In this document: piece by piece, positions 11,227 through 22,926 of the stretch
How positions within the stretch are numbered: the stretch's first letter is position 1
Layout: every line of letters starts with the position of its first letter
Assembly (NCBI RefSeq): GCF_002776525.5
Contig: NC_045436.1
Coordinates: 53,070,480 to 53,134,479, forward strand
Direction: 5' to 3'
DNA length: 64,000 nt
Origin: Piliocolobus tephrosceles
Lineage: Eukaryota > Chordata > Mammalia > Primates > Cercopithecidae
Notes under the pieces: generated by a model
Seen by the model: the letters and a program-made list of their open reading frames with translations, nothing else
What the model was told of the DNA's origin: nothing
Database searches by the model: none
Translations under genes and position numbers: made by a program

Positions 11227-13149
11227 TTGTCTGTGTGTGCATGTGTTTGTGGGTGTGAGGTGTCTATTTAAAATAATAATCAATAAAGAAGCATTCCATA
11301 GAATCTGTTAATAACTATGTCATATTGGAGGGAAAAGTAACAGGACTAGAGATGTCAATAAAATAGTTCACTAGTTTCATATGTCATTTTTATCTTTTTA
11401 AAAAATATGTGTGTCTAATAATACCTTTGTTTTCTTGAAGTATCAAAGTGTAATTGCTAAGAGTAATATGGGGCTTGGCAGAGGGGATTTNNNNNNNNNN
11501 TAATAATGTAATGGGTGTCGATGTGCGTCTTTGAGCACACTTAAAAATACATGTATGTACATTTAATTTTTATTGTTATAGATCAACTATCCTGAAATAA
11601 GTTATATCATTTTTTTTATTCCATAAAAAGATACGTTTCTCCTGGATTCTCGTGCACATTTTTATTTCATTAGTGTTCTAAAGTAAAATTTGAAGTGAAA
11701 AAATCCCAGAAAGTTGTGCAGTATCAATTTTCATTGCATTTCCATAGCTCTTTTGTGATCTCCTGTCAATATCTAATTTAGATAACCTGTTGAAGAGAGA
11801 AAGCTGGATTAAGACAATCTGCAAGATAATAAGTGCATGCACTAATAGCTATGAAATGAATATATATATTTTTTGGTGTGGACATATATATTTTATACTT
11901 CCAGCAATATGTGTGGTTGTATAGCATTATATTAATTTATAATAATTTGTTAAAATATTCTACATTTGGGCATTGAAGTCACATCTATTTTAATATGTAT
12001 TACTATTAATACATGCCTTTGTTATAAATTAATTCTCTATTTAATCCCTGGTAAATATATTTCAGAGTACAATCTTTAAAAATTTTGAAAGAACATTATT
12101 ATTTTAAATACACCTTTTCTGCATAAAGTAAAGCTCTTCAAAAAATAAGCCCTTAGGATTAATTTTTCTAGGCAATTGATAGAAATGCTGTATTTTATTT
12201 TATATTCATGATAAATCTATAAGAAATTAATACTATTTTCTTCTTTTCAAATGGTAAAGACAAAGAAACTATTCTGTGAAGGAAATAAACCCACATTATA
12301 ATTCAGTACAAAAGTACGTCCCAGTCAGAAAGACTAGATTACCGTCTACCCACTCATTTAAGTCAGAAACATGAACTACACACTTCCTGTCTCTTTCTTT
12401 TATCTGAGTTGATAATGAGCTGGAATAGACTGGTACTGTAAAACTGCTTTTGTCTATTCTGATTGATCTGACATTCAATCTGATTGATTGGTACTTAATG
12501 CTGTGTTGGTTTTTGAATAATACTGTGAATATTACACCTGATTACATCCTGTTCCATATCCAATCAATCTTTAAGAACTATAATTTCTATTCATAAGCCT
12601 CACTGCTATATGTCTACTTTTCTCCATCTTCACATTAATATTCACATAAATATTCAAAAACAGGACAATATTCTCTTTCTCAATACTAAAATAAATTCCA
12701 AATTCCTAAATCAAGGCTGTTGAAATTTTCCAGTGGGGCTCCAAACGTTGTTAAGGCAAAGTCCAAGCTCTTTTACATAACACAAATCATTTTTTAATAG
12801 ACGATGCAGTGGAACAAACATACCTGGGTCAATATCTTGACTCCAATTTTTCTAAATTGTTTAGTTTTGGGACAAAAATTGTAAGAGCTCTTTGCTTTAT
12901 GTTTCCATCCATGAATTATATTAAAATAACCCCTCTTGCATATATAGTAGAAAAAAAAATGGCATGTATCATCTTTCAGTAAATGTTAGCCTTTCCTCTT
13001 AATTACAACTATCACCATCAATCATCAATTATTATCAAACATGGCCTCAGTATTACAAATAGGTCCCTACCTAGTTGTAGCTTCACTTGATGCTAATCTA
13101 AGAATTGAAATATAGACACAATGTTACATAAAGCACTCCAAAAATCTAA
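11227..13149. other. AT-rich intergenic DNA with weak old-repeat traces
   Basis: No gene seen. A patch near 11900-12010 faintly resembles old L1 antisense sequence but is too diverged to call. The minus frame 12296-12478 (60 codons) shows no family likeness. Confidence 0.45.
11491..11500. other. Assembly gap (10 N)
   Basis: Ten consecutive N. The flanks are ordinary AT-rich DNA and do not reveal what is missing. The round length suggests a placeholder rather than a measured size. Confidence 0.99.
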
Positions 13150-13265
13150 TTTTTCCAACTTTGTTGAGATATAGTTGACAATTAAAAATTGTACATATTT
13201 AATTGCACAGTTTTATTATTTTCTATACATACATATTGTGAAACTAATTTAAATATCCAACTTTC
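13150..13265 (-). mobile_element. Old L1 3'UTR fragment
   Basis: Antisense old-L1 tail signature: ttgttgagatatagttgaca, then aattgtacatatttaattgc and a degenerate catacatattgtgaaacta. About 115 bp, with no A-tail or duplication visible. Confidence 0.6.
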
Positions 13266-13577
13266 AGAACTCTTATTTTATCATAGATTGGCACTTAAGA
13301 CTTAAAATTCAGTTCTGTTTGCAGCTCTGCTATTCCCATTATAATTGTTCATGCCTGATTTTCAGCAGTTTGTTGTATAGTTGGAGGAGATGAAGATATC
13401 TTTATATATTTCCATTCAAACCTTCCAAGTCTGAAAACATGTTGCAGGTAATAGTTGGCTAACTTGAGCATATCATTCTCTCTTTCCAAAGATTCTAAAT
13501 TAGTCAGCTTAGTCATATCTTCACAGTCCTTAATTTTGTCCCCGTATCATTCAAGTACTAGAGCGTCTGCATAAGCC

Positions 13578-13613
13578 AATGCTTTCCTTTCCACTAATGC
13601 TTTCCTTTCCACA
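13578..13613. repeat. 18-bp tandem duplication
   Basis: Two adjacent copies of aatgctttcctttccact, the second differing only in its last base. This looks like a local slippage duplication with no gene around it. Confidence 0.9.
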
Positions 13614-13898
13614 CTGATGCTGCAGTGTGCTAGGAGTTCTAGCCATGTCAATGACAATCAGCCCTTGCTTCCATCTGAGGAATGAAAGATCCAGGTTCAG
13701 AGTGCCATTCTGAGTGTCTATTTTCTGTGGTCACTCTTAATATCAATTGTTTCCATTTGCGTTACTCAGTTCCTGAGCTAAGGGTTTGGGGATAATTATT
13801 TCATAAGGAATAACCTAGAAGTATTATAGAATGAGGTAATAGGAAGAGTTAAACAGAGACTTAGAAAAAGCCAGTAACAGGTGCACTAATAACCTAAC

Positions 13899-14013
13899 AG
13901 GGTTCAAATTTAGTTAAAACTTCATTACCTATATAATGAATATTATGTCATAAGGTAGATATGAATACTGTGTCATAATGTAGATAATACAGGTTTAACT
14001 AAATTTGAACCCT
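13899..14013. repeat. 115-bp palindrome with 21-22-bp terminal inverted repeats
   Basis: Left end 13899-13920 and right end 13993-14013 are reverse complements except for one indel; the shared core is agggttcaaatttagtt. The interior holds two direct 25-bp copies (13936-13960 and 13961-13985; 22 of 25 identical). It looks like a very short non-autonomous DNA transposon (MITE), but I saw no flanking target duplication and do not recognise the family. Confidence 0.85.
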
Positions 14014-14699
14014 ATGTATCATCCATAATGGTCTTAAGAATAGTTCCTCTAAAATATGAGAAACTGGAGCATTTATTCACCATTTCCATCTTTACTTTTT
14101 GGTGGTGGACCTTGAGATAGTAGATCCCAATGTTGCTGAACTCTGAGTTTGCAGACATGTGGGTTCTTTAGGCAAACCAGCTAAAGAAAACATGACTCAT
14201 AACTGAGGTGAGACATTGCAAGGCTACATGGAACATTCCATAACCTATAAAAGTTCAAGTAGGTGAGGATAAAATATAAATTATTGAAATTTCCAAAGAA
14301 ATGCATTGTTGACTGTGGTAAGCAACATTTTTATTGGAATGATAGGAAGAGAAACCTGATTAAAATGGATTGAAGAGAAGGGGAAATGAAGATATGTGAC
14401 AGGAAGTTATACGACATTCAAAAAATTTAGTTTAGTGTAATAGCAGAACAAATATGGCAATGATGCTATGGTATAATTTAGGGAAAGTAAGAATTTTTCT
14501 CTTGTGCATCTTTCTTCCCTTTATTGTTTTATTTAAGATGAGAACTACTAATATATGTTTTATGTATACACAATAATTTCATAAAGAAGGTGGCACCGCT
14601 AGGGAAGGAGTTTAGTTGCAAAATTCCTGAAGATGCGTTGGGATGATACTTGGAGAAGTGATTAGAAATATTTACAGGTATTTCAGCTTTCTCTTCATC

Positions 14700-14988
14700 C
14701 TGGTACATGATGTATGGTTAAATTTCACTACCTTCTTGAAGTCATGTGTGGCAATGTAACTTGCTCTGCCAATGATATGTGAGGGAAAGTGATGTGTGTT
14801 TCCTATGAGCAAAGGCTCTAAGAGTTAATGCATGTTTGTATCTTCTTCCATGTTGGTAGACAGTATTCCAGATACTAGATACTCTGAGCTTGGATTCTGT
14901 AAGGACAATTATGGTTTGAAAACAGAAGAACTAGCAGTTATTTGATGGACTTATAGTAAGAGTGACAAATAAACTTTGTTATTTTAAT
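14700..14988 (+). mobile_element. Degenerate LTR-like repeat
   Basis: The sequence from ctctgccaatgatatgtgag to gagtgacaaataaactttgt resembles a common old mammalian LTR-type repeat whose 3' part carries an AATAAA signal (here aaataaac) followed by ttgtt and a 'cca(c/t)tga' motif. The L1 that follows inserted at that last motif. Family name and left end are uncertain; an ERVL-MaLR relative is possible. Confidence 0.42.
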
Positions 14989-15003
14989 CCATTGAAAAAA
15001 AAT
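14989..15003. repeat. Target-site duplication, left copy
   Basis: ccattgaaaaaaaat, identical to 17918-17932. The T/A-rich start fits the L1 endonuclease preference. The pair fixes both ends of the 2.9-kb L1 between them. Confidence 0.95.
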
Positions 15004-15026
15004 ATTGTGTGTGTGTGTGTGTTTGT
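15004..15026. repeat. (TG)n microsatellite in the L1 tail
   Basis: Eight or nine TG units with one T interruption, sitting between the target duplication and the L1 terminal motif where the complement of the poly(A) tail is expected. Confidence 0.92.
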
Positions 15027-17917
15027 GTTTATATACTTTAAGTTCTAGGGTACATGTATACAACCTGCAGGTTTGTTACATAGGTATACATGTGCCATGT
15101 TGGTGTAGTGCACCCATCAATTTGTCATTTACATTAGGTATTTCTCCTAATGCTATCCCTTCCCCAGCCCCCCCACCCTGACAGGCCCTAGTGTGTGATG
15201 TTCCCCGTACTGTGACCATGTGTTTTCATTGTTCAATTCCCACCTATGAGTGAGAACATGCGGTGTTTGGTTTTCTGTCTTTGTATTACTTTGCTGAGAA
15301 TGATGGTTTCTAGCTTCATCCATGTCCCTGCAAAGGACATGAACTCATCCTTTTTAATGGCTGCATAGTAATCCATGGGGGATATGTGCCACATTTTCTT
15401 AATCCAGTCTATCGTTGATAGACATTTGGGTTGGTTCCAAGTCTTTGCTATTGTGCATAGTGCCGCCATAAACATACGTGTGCATGTGTCTTTATAGTAG
15501 CGTGATGTCTAATCCTTTGGGTATATACCCAGTAATGGGATCGCTGGATCAAATGTTATTTCTAGTTCTAGATCCTTGAGGAATTGCAACACTGTCTTCC
15601 ACAATGGTTGAACTAATTGATACACTAATTGATTACACCAACAGTGTAAAAGCATTCCTATTTCTCCACATCTTCTCTAGCATCTGTTGTTTCCTGACAT
15701 TTTAATGATCGCCATTCTAACTGGCATGAGATGGTATCTCATTGTGGTTTTGATTTGTATTTATCTCATGACCAGTGATGATGAGCATGTTTCATGTGTC
15801 TGTTGGCTGCATAAATGTCTTCTTTTGAGAAGCGTCTCTTCATATCCTTTGCCCACTTTTTGAAATGGTTCTTTGTTTTTTTCTTGTAAATGTATGTAAG
15901 TTCTTTGTAGATTCTGGATATTAGCCCTTTGCCAGATGGGTAGATTGCAAAAATTTTCTCCCATTCTGTAGGTTGCCTGTTCACTCTGATGGTAGTTTAT
16001 TTTGCCATACAGAAGCTCTTTAGTTTAATTAGATCCCATATGTCTAATGTTGACTTTTGTTGCCATTGCTTTTGGTGTTTTAGATATGAAGTCCTTGCCC
16101 ATGCCTATGTCCTGAATGGTATTGCCTAGGTTTTCTTCCAGGGTTTTTATGGTTTTCGGTCTAATATTTAAGTCTTTAATCCATCTTGAATTAATTTTTG
16201 TATAATGTGTAAGGAGGAGATCCTGTTTCAGCTTTCTACATATGACTAGCCAGTTTTCCCAGCACCATTTATCAAATAGGGAATCCTTTCCCCATTTCTT
16301 GTTTTTGTCAGGTTTGTCAAAGACCAGATTGTTGTAGATGTGTGGTGTTATTTCTGCAGCCTCTGTTCGGTTTCATTGGTCTATATATCAGTTTTGGTAC
16401 CAGTACCCTGCTATCTGGTTACTGTAGCCTTGCAGTATAGTTTGCAATCAGGTAGCATGATGTCTCCAACTTTGTTCTTTTGGCTTAGGATTGTCTTGGC
16501 AATGTGGGCTCTTTTTGGTTCCATATGAACTTCAAAGTTGTTTTTTCCAATTCTGTGAGGAAAGTTATTGGTAGCTTGATGGGGATGGCAATGAATCTAT
16601 AAATTACCTTGGGAAGTATGGCCATTTTCACAATATTGATTCTTCCTATCCATGAGCATGGAATTTTCTTCCATTTGTTTGTGTCCTATTTTATTTCTTT
16701 GAGCAGTGGTTTGTAGTTCTCCTTGAAGAGGTCCTTCATATCCCTTGTAAGTTGGGTTCCTAGATATTTTATTCTCTTCGTAGCAGTTGTGAATGGGAAT
16801 TCACTCAAGTTTTCGCTCTCTGTTTATCTGTTATTGATGTATAGGCATGCTTGTGATATTTGCACGTTGATTTTGTATCCTGAGACTTTGCTGAAGTTGC
16901 TTTTCAGCTGAAGGAGATTTGGGCTGAGATGATGGCGTTTTCTAAATATACAATCATGTCATCTGCAAACAGGGACAATTTAACTTCCTCTTTTCCTAAT
17001 TGAGTACCCTTTATTTCTTTCTCTTTCCTGATTTCCCTAGCCAGAAATTCCAACAGTATATTGACTAGGAGTGGTGAGAGAGGGCATCCTTGTCTTGTGC
17101 CAGTTTTCAAAGGGAATGCTTCCAGTTTTTTGCCTATTCAGTATGATTTTGACTGTGGGTTTGTCATAAATAGCTCTTATCATTTTGAGATGCCTTCCAT
17201 CAATACCTAGTTTATTGAGAGTTTTTAGCGCCTGAAGGGCTGTTGAATTTTGTCAAAGGTCTTTTTTGCATCTATTGAAATAATCATGTGTTTTTTTTTT
17301 TTTGTTGGTTCTGTTTATGTGATGGATTACGTTTATTGATTTGTGTATGTTGAACCAGCGTTGCATCCTAGGGATGAAGCCGACTTGATCATGGTGGATA
17401 AGCTTTTTGATGTGCTACTGCATTCGGTTTGCCAGTATTTTATTGAGGATTTTTGCATCGATGTTCATCAGGAATATTGATCTAAAATTCCCTCTTTTTT
17501 GTTCTGTCTCTGCCAGGCTTTAGTATCAGGATAATGCTGGACTCATAAAATGAGTTAGAGAGGATTCTCTCTTTTTTCTATTGATTGGAATAGTTTCAGA
17601 AAGAACAGTACCAGCTCCTCTTTGTACCTCTGGTAGAATTCAGCTGTGAATCTGTCTGGTCCTGGACTTTTTTTGTTTGGTAGGCTATTAATTATTGCCT
17701 CAATTTCAGAGCCTGTTATTGGTCTATTCAGGGATTCCACTTCTTCCTGGTTTAGTCTTGGGAGGGTGTATGTGTCCAGGAATTTATCCATTTCTTCTAG
17801 ATTTCTAGTTTATTTGTGTAGAGGTGTTTATAGTATTCTCTTATGGTAGTTTGTATTTCTGTAGGATTGGTGATAATATCCCCTTTACCATTTTTTATTG
17901 CGTCTATTTGATTCTAG
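15027..17917 (-). mobile_element. L1 (L1PA type), 5'-truncated, 2.9 kb
   Basis: Minus-strand L1 that begins with the conserved terminal motif (actttaagttctagggtaca) and runs through the 3'UTR and the last 2.7 kb of ORF2. It is cut at 17917 inside the N-terminal part of the reverse transcriptase, a typical 5' truncation. It is flanked by exact 15-bp target duplications (14989-15003 and 17918-17932), so this is a clean target-primed insertion. It inserted into an older LTR-like sequence. Confidence 0.97.
15233..17917 (-). pseudogene. L1 ORF2 remnant: reverse transcriptase and C-terminal region
   Basis: Three frame pieces lie in the right order. The 17555-17791 piece is the start of the reverse transcriptase (ends in the region after SPGPDRFTAEFYQ). 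The 16904-17110 piece holds TGTRQGCPLSPLL and the catalytic FADD of the polymerase active site. The 15233-15475 piece is the C-terminal end with the conserved MDYYAAIKKDE, finishing at the ORF2 stop. Between them the frame is broken by substitutions and indels. The endonuclease domain is absent because of the 5' truncation. It cannot make active protein; ORF2 normally nicks DNA and reverse transcribes L1 RNA in the nucleus. Confidence 0.95.
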
Positions 17918-17932
17918 CCATTGAAAAAAAAT
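17918..17932. repeat. Target-site duplication, right copy
   Basis: ccattgaaaaaaaat, matching 14989-15003 base for base; it marks the 5' junction of the truncated L1. Confidence 0.95.
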
Positions 17933-19198
17933 TTTAAACTATTATGGGATTTGGGGTGGGACATCTCTTTGATAAAGACAAAAGAGATTTGTTCATTTTG
18001 AGCTTGGATACTGGTTTGCTGATTGATTTGGTGGCAGTTACATGATTAGATGATAATTGAATGATTATATTTTCTCGGTTAATTATGAGGAACAAACATT
18101 AGATAGATATAAGGAAAGTTTAAGGTGTATTGGAAAGTTTAAAAGGAAATGAAGATATGCAAAACAGTCATTTGGCAGAGTGGGAAGTGAGTAGCATACT
18201 GGGAAATAAAATAGCCTTGTTAGGACCATTGAGTAACCCTTTAAGATATCTATTCACTAATTTAAAATAAGATCTGTTGCAGTTACTATCTTCAGAAACA
18301 AGCAAGAATTTCTGCACACATGTCAAAAATATTTTTAAGCAATTTATGAACAAAAGATTATGTGTGTCTATAAGAGAGAAGATAACATATTTTAAAATAT
18401 GAAGTATTTTAAAACAAAATATTTTGAAATTTATGAAATATAAAATGTAATTATCTGTGGGTGGTAGAATATATTATATATAATATTCATATTACATTAT
18501 ATAAATATATATAATCTGTTATATTTTTTATTTCCTCAATACTTGAAAAAAGCAGGTGTACTATATTATAGAAATGGAGGCAGGGGATTTCTCAATTATT
18601 TGTGAACTTCTTCGTAGTGGATTTAGTATCATACCCATTTCCTTTCCTGATATACTAATTGTGATGTCAAAACATTTCAAGTTTTCAGCTGTGATGAGAT
18701 GAAGATTAAAACACTATAGTAAAAATGCTCAGCTACTTGCTAACTAGACTTGAATATAATGCTTTATTTTGTAGTTGTTACTGGCCTAAGGCATTAAGTT
18801 ATGATGATTCCATCCCAAAGCCATAGAGTGTATACACAATTTTTTTTATTAATTATGAGATTCATATTTCTCAAGGCTTGTGGAAGTTACCTTATGAAAT
18901 AGTTTTCCAATGTCTTATGCCTCCATTTGGAAAATATTGGGTATTTTTCTGTTTGTGGGTTTGTTTTATATCTACTGCATTTCAGGTTGCAAAAATAATT
19001 TTTGTATTCTTTTATGTTAATAAAATTTGTATAACATACATGAATTTTTTAATTCAATGATTAGAATCTTCTTAGTAGCCATTATTAGACATTTTTTTTT
19101 TTCATAAGTAAGCCTGGAGTTACATGAAGGAGCCTGGAATATTTTGGACCTCAGGTGAAATACATTGCTTTTTAAATTATTTTATAAAAGAATGACAA
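17933..19198. other. AT-rich intergenic DNA, nothing recognised
   Basis: No repeat family or gene seen. A very AT-rich stretch at about 18470-18530 is made of short TA runs. Frames at 18168-18353 and 18878-19060 have no recognisable content. Confidence 0.5.
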
Positions 19199-19498
19199 AG
19201 GCTGGGCACCAGGGCTCATGCTTAAAATCTGGCATTTTGGGCTGGCTGAAGCAGGAGGATTGCCTGAACCCAGGAGTTCAAAACGAGTTCTGGCAATACA
19301 GGGAGACCTCATTTGTACAAATTAAAAATATTACCCAAGTGTGGTGGCATGCACCTGTGGCCTCAGCTACTTTTGAGGCTGAGGCAGGAGGATCTCCTGA
19401 GCCTGGGAGGCTGAGGCTGCATTGAGCCATGATCATGTCACTACACTCCAGCCTTGGGTGACAGAGCAAAAATCAGTTTCAAAATAAAATAAAATAAT
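19199..19498 (+). mobile_element. Alu, full length, diverged (AluJ-like)
   Basis: Sense Alu from ggctgggcaccagggctcat to the right-arm end agagcaaaaatcagtttcaa, then a tail of AAAAT units. Many mismatches from consensus in both arms point to an old copy. Confidence 0.94.
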
Positions 19499-19510
19499 AG
19501 CAATAACTAA

Positions 19511-19530
19511 TACACACACACACACACACA
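19511..19530. repeat. (CA)10 microsatellite
   Basis: Ten uninterrupted CA units just downstream of an Alu tail, followed by a nine-base T-run. Confidence 0.95.
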
Positions 19531-19827
19531 TTTTTTTTTCTGTACTTTTGCCTATTTTACCTCCATGTAAAATAAGCTTAGCAAATTGAACTATTTTTAA
19601 CAATATTTAATTTTTTTATCTTCAAAATTGATTTTGTTGATTTATTAAAGTATGAAGACCTCATGTAAGAGACTTATGTGAAAAAAGATGATTGAGTAGG
19701 AGTGTGGACAGAAGTATGGAAGTACAAGAGAATATATTTTATTGGGAGCGTAATTCTCAAACTCTTCAGTTTGTCCCCCTTCCTTTTCCCCCACAATACA
19801 ACTTACTTTGCTTAAAAATAATTTTGA

Positions 19828-20126
19828 GGCCGGGCATGGTGGCTCAGGCCTGTAATCCCAGGACTTTGGGATGCCGGGGCGGGCGGATCATGAGGTCAGG
19901 AGATCCAGACCATCCTGGCTAACACGGTGAAACCCCGTCTGTACTTAAAATACCAAAAATTAGCCGGGAATGGTGGTGGGCTCCTGTAGTCTCAACTACT
20001 CAGAGGCTGAGAGAGGAGACTGGTGTGAACCGGGAGGCAGAGCTTGCACTGAGCGGAGATCATGCCACTGCACTCCAGCCTGGGCGACAGAGCCAGACTC
20101 TGTCTCAAAATAATTATAATAATAAT
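19828..20126 (+). mobile_element. Alu, full length, younger type (AluY-like)
   Basis: Sense Alu starting ggccgggcatggtggctcag. It has atcatgaggtcaggagat and ccatcctggctaacacggtg, and gaggcagagcttgcactgag, which are Y-type positions. The tail has turned into (AAT)n. Target duplications of 11 bp, aataattttga, lie at 19817-19827 and 20127-20137. Confidence 0.95.
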
Positions 20127-20137
20127 AATAATTTTGA

Positions 20138-22084
20138 AACAATTTCAGTAACAGAATCTTATTGTTTCTGTGACATATATATATACACACAGTAGGCATA
20201 TTTTTCACTACTACTATTAATTTAAAAATTGCGCTGAATTGTATTCAGTAGGTAACCAGTTCAAACTGGCAAAGAGTTAATGAGGAAGATTCTTTATAGG
20301 GGGATATCTAAATGAGGTAAAGAAGATAGATATCTTGCTGTTATTTAAAACATTGTCAGTTGATTCTATTAGGTCCTTAAAATATACTTTACTAACATTG
20401 AAAGTTCTTTTTAAAAGCATTATTTTCACATGCCTAAACTCTCTTTAAGAACTTGCACACTGATCTTTGGCTGTATGTCAGCAGAAATGACAAAGTCAAG
20501 TGAATAATAATAGAAAGAGTCTCTATTGATTGGTGTCCAGGACAGCGAGACTATTATTGGAATCTATATAAATCATCTTCTCGTAAACTAATGTATGTCT
20601 TAGAGCTATAGACAACTTGATAAAAGCTAATTTGAAGAAAAGACATTTTCTATGTGTCCTTGATGGTATAACTGGTAGTCTAGCTATCACAAAATAATAA
20701 TGACAATGTTGTGAATATATAAAAATTTATGAATAATGAATTTTGGTTTTAGTTGTTTATAGTATCTCAAAAATAGGAACATGTAATTTATTTTTCTGAT
20801 TTTTTAGGAACAATTTCTTATATCCTATCTAATCCATGTATCACATATTTTGAAACATTATATTTTATACCTTTTGCATAATTGAATGACGAGGATTAAT
20901 CTTTCACCAAAATTATTCTTCCTTTATGTTCTCAGTCAGTATTTATTATAAAATTAACCATTATAGAGGTGTGAACTTTAGCTCAGTCTCAATTAGAAGT
21001 TTAATATATTCATTCATTTTCTGATAAAGCAGTCATATAGCATAGTTTTTGTCAATTAGTTATAAAAGGAAGTTTCACATGGCAATATTTCTGGAATGTA
21101 TTTAGTTTCCTGATAGCAAAGGCAGATGCACAAGAATATTCCAGCTTTTCAGCCTCTTCACCTGTTCTTCCGGCTTAGTTTATCCTACAGACAAATATTC
21201 TGAATTATTAAAAAAGAAACATATAAAGTAAAATTTAATAAAAAAACTTAAAAAGCAAGTTTCTTAATGACATTGTTTTGTCACTGTACCAAGTATGAGA
21301 TTTCCTATCTTGTGATCACTAATTGTGTAAAATTATTAAATTCCTTTAATATCTGCAATGGTGAGTACTCTGTTATTTGTAACCAAAATCGTTTGTAACT
21401 GATACTATTTAAATACCAGACCTGACCTCAAAACAATAGATAAGAATTTTCTTTAGGATCTTAATTAACCATTATGCAGGATTGTGAAAGAAAGATTCAT
21501 AGAAGATACAAAATGACTAAGTAGGAGATCAAATGATGAGTTTTGAGCAAACTTTCAAGTTATAGTTAGTTTCACACTCTATACTCTCTCATAGGCAGGA
21601 AGAGAGAGGAGGATGGCTCCCACTAATTACCAGTAGGCTACATGATTAAATGATAGCCTATAATTCCCTCAGATCAGCTTCAAGGTTGCCGAGGGCAATT
21701 AAAAAAAACAAAAACAAAAACAAAAACAAAAAAACCTTAGGAGAAAAAAAACATGGAAGGGCACTACTGATGCCTATGGAAAGCCACAAAGCAAGCAAAA
21801 ACAATTATTTATATGAATATGTGAGTGAGAGATCTCCTGCAATGAAAGAGTTATTTTCTTAGGAATCCGTAAAATGAATCCAACCAGCACTCTGGTGCTA
21901 AGTCATGCTAACAGCAGCAATCAAATTGAACATTTCTTGGACTTTATTTCACTTTGTTGTTCAATTCAACTTTAGATGGTTGTGGGCAATCTATTAAATG
22001 AGAGAATACTAGTTTTCTCTTACTACCTTAAAGTACTATAAATTTAAAAGCTTAAAGTGTTACCAATTTGTTATCTTGTTTGCA
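20138..22084. other. AT-rich intergenic DNA, nothing recognised
   Basis: No gene or repeat family seen, apart from an (AAAAAC)n run at about 21700-21736, inside which the frame 21650-21862 lies. A TA/CA run at about 20176-20191 is also present. Confidence 0.5.
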
Positions 22085-22345
22085 AATCAGCAGTATGATA
22101 TGACTTCTTTGGGCTAAAATTGAGGTGTTAGCTGGACTGGTTTTTATTTTTTATTTATTTTTATTTATTATTTTATTTTTTCTGGAGGCTGTAGGGGAGA
22201 AGCAATTTATTCCAGAGAATCCAGCCTCTGGAGTCTTTTTGCATTATTTGGCTTATGGCTTCATTTTTCCATTTTAAAAGCCAACAACGTTGTATCTCTT
22301 TAGTCTTTCTTCCATCTTTAACTTTACCTCTCTCTAACCCTCTCT
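22085..22345 (+). mobile_element. Ancient interspersed repeat, split by (TTTAT)n
   Basis: The words gggctaaaattgaggtgtta, ttctggaggctgtagggga, ggcttatggcttc and agccaacaacgttgtatctc occur in the order of a common old mammalian repeat whose full form starts near a 'taacaaattaccac' block. A T/A low-complexity stretch (22141-22184) interrupts it. A related copy, better preserved at its start, lies at 28585-29095. I cannot name the family safely. Confidence 0.5.
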
Positions 22346-22644
22346 CTTTCTCTCTGTCCACAGAGTTTACAGAGTCACAGTTTACAAAAATGCTAAACCT
22401 TTACAATTGTTATAATATGATTACAATTGTACTACTGAAAATACACACTAAGGTATAATATAAAGAAAGAAATGTTAAGGCAAAGATATTTTTCTATTAA
22501 TGATATGATTTAGACATTTGGATAAATGTACTTATCATTATTAAATGCATGTTAATCTATTTGATTTGCATAGTCTTAACTTTGCATATTATAGTACAAA
22601 ATCTATAGTGATATAAAGACAAATTTGTGGCTCAAAAATCAACC

Positions 22645-22646
<2 letters not shown>

Positions 22647-22677
<31 letters not shown>
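22647..22677. repeat. Poly(T) run of 31
   Basis: Thirty-one uninterrupted T. On the minus strand this is a long poly(A), which may be the tail of an unrecognised retrocopy covering 22678-22800. A run this pure is probably recent or unstable. Confidence 0.95.
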
Positions 22678-22682
<5 letters not shown>

Positions 22683-22805
22683 ATAAATCTTACAAAAGCT
22701 TAGAGAATCGAACTTTGTGGAAAAATAGGTGTAGTTTAAAAAATCATGCCTGATATTGTGTAAGATGTTAAGATAACGAGGCTTTTTGTTGTGTGGGGAT
22801 TCTTT

Positions 22806-22926
22806 AGTCTTTTTATTTTTATTTTTATTTTTTTTTGTGATGAGTCTGGCTCTGTTGCCAGGCTGTAGTGCAGTGGGGCGATCTCGGCTCACTGCAAGCT
22901 CTGCCTCCTGAGTTCATGTCATTCTC
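22806..22926 (-). mobile_element. Alu right-arm fragment, 5'-truncated
   Basis: Antisense: (TTTTTA)n tail, then gagtctggctctgttgccag, gcgatctcggctcactgcaa, gctctgcctcctgagttcat; the match stops at about 22926. Y-type 'caagctctgcc' suggests a fairly young source. Confidence 0.92.
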
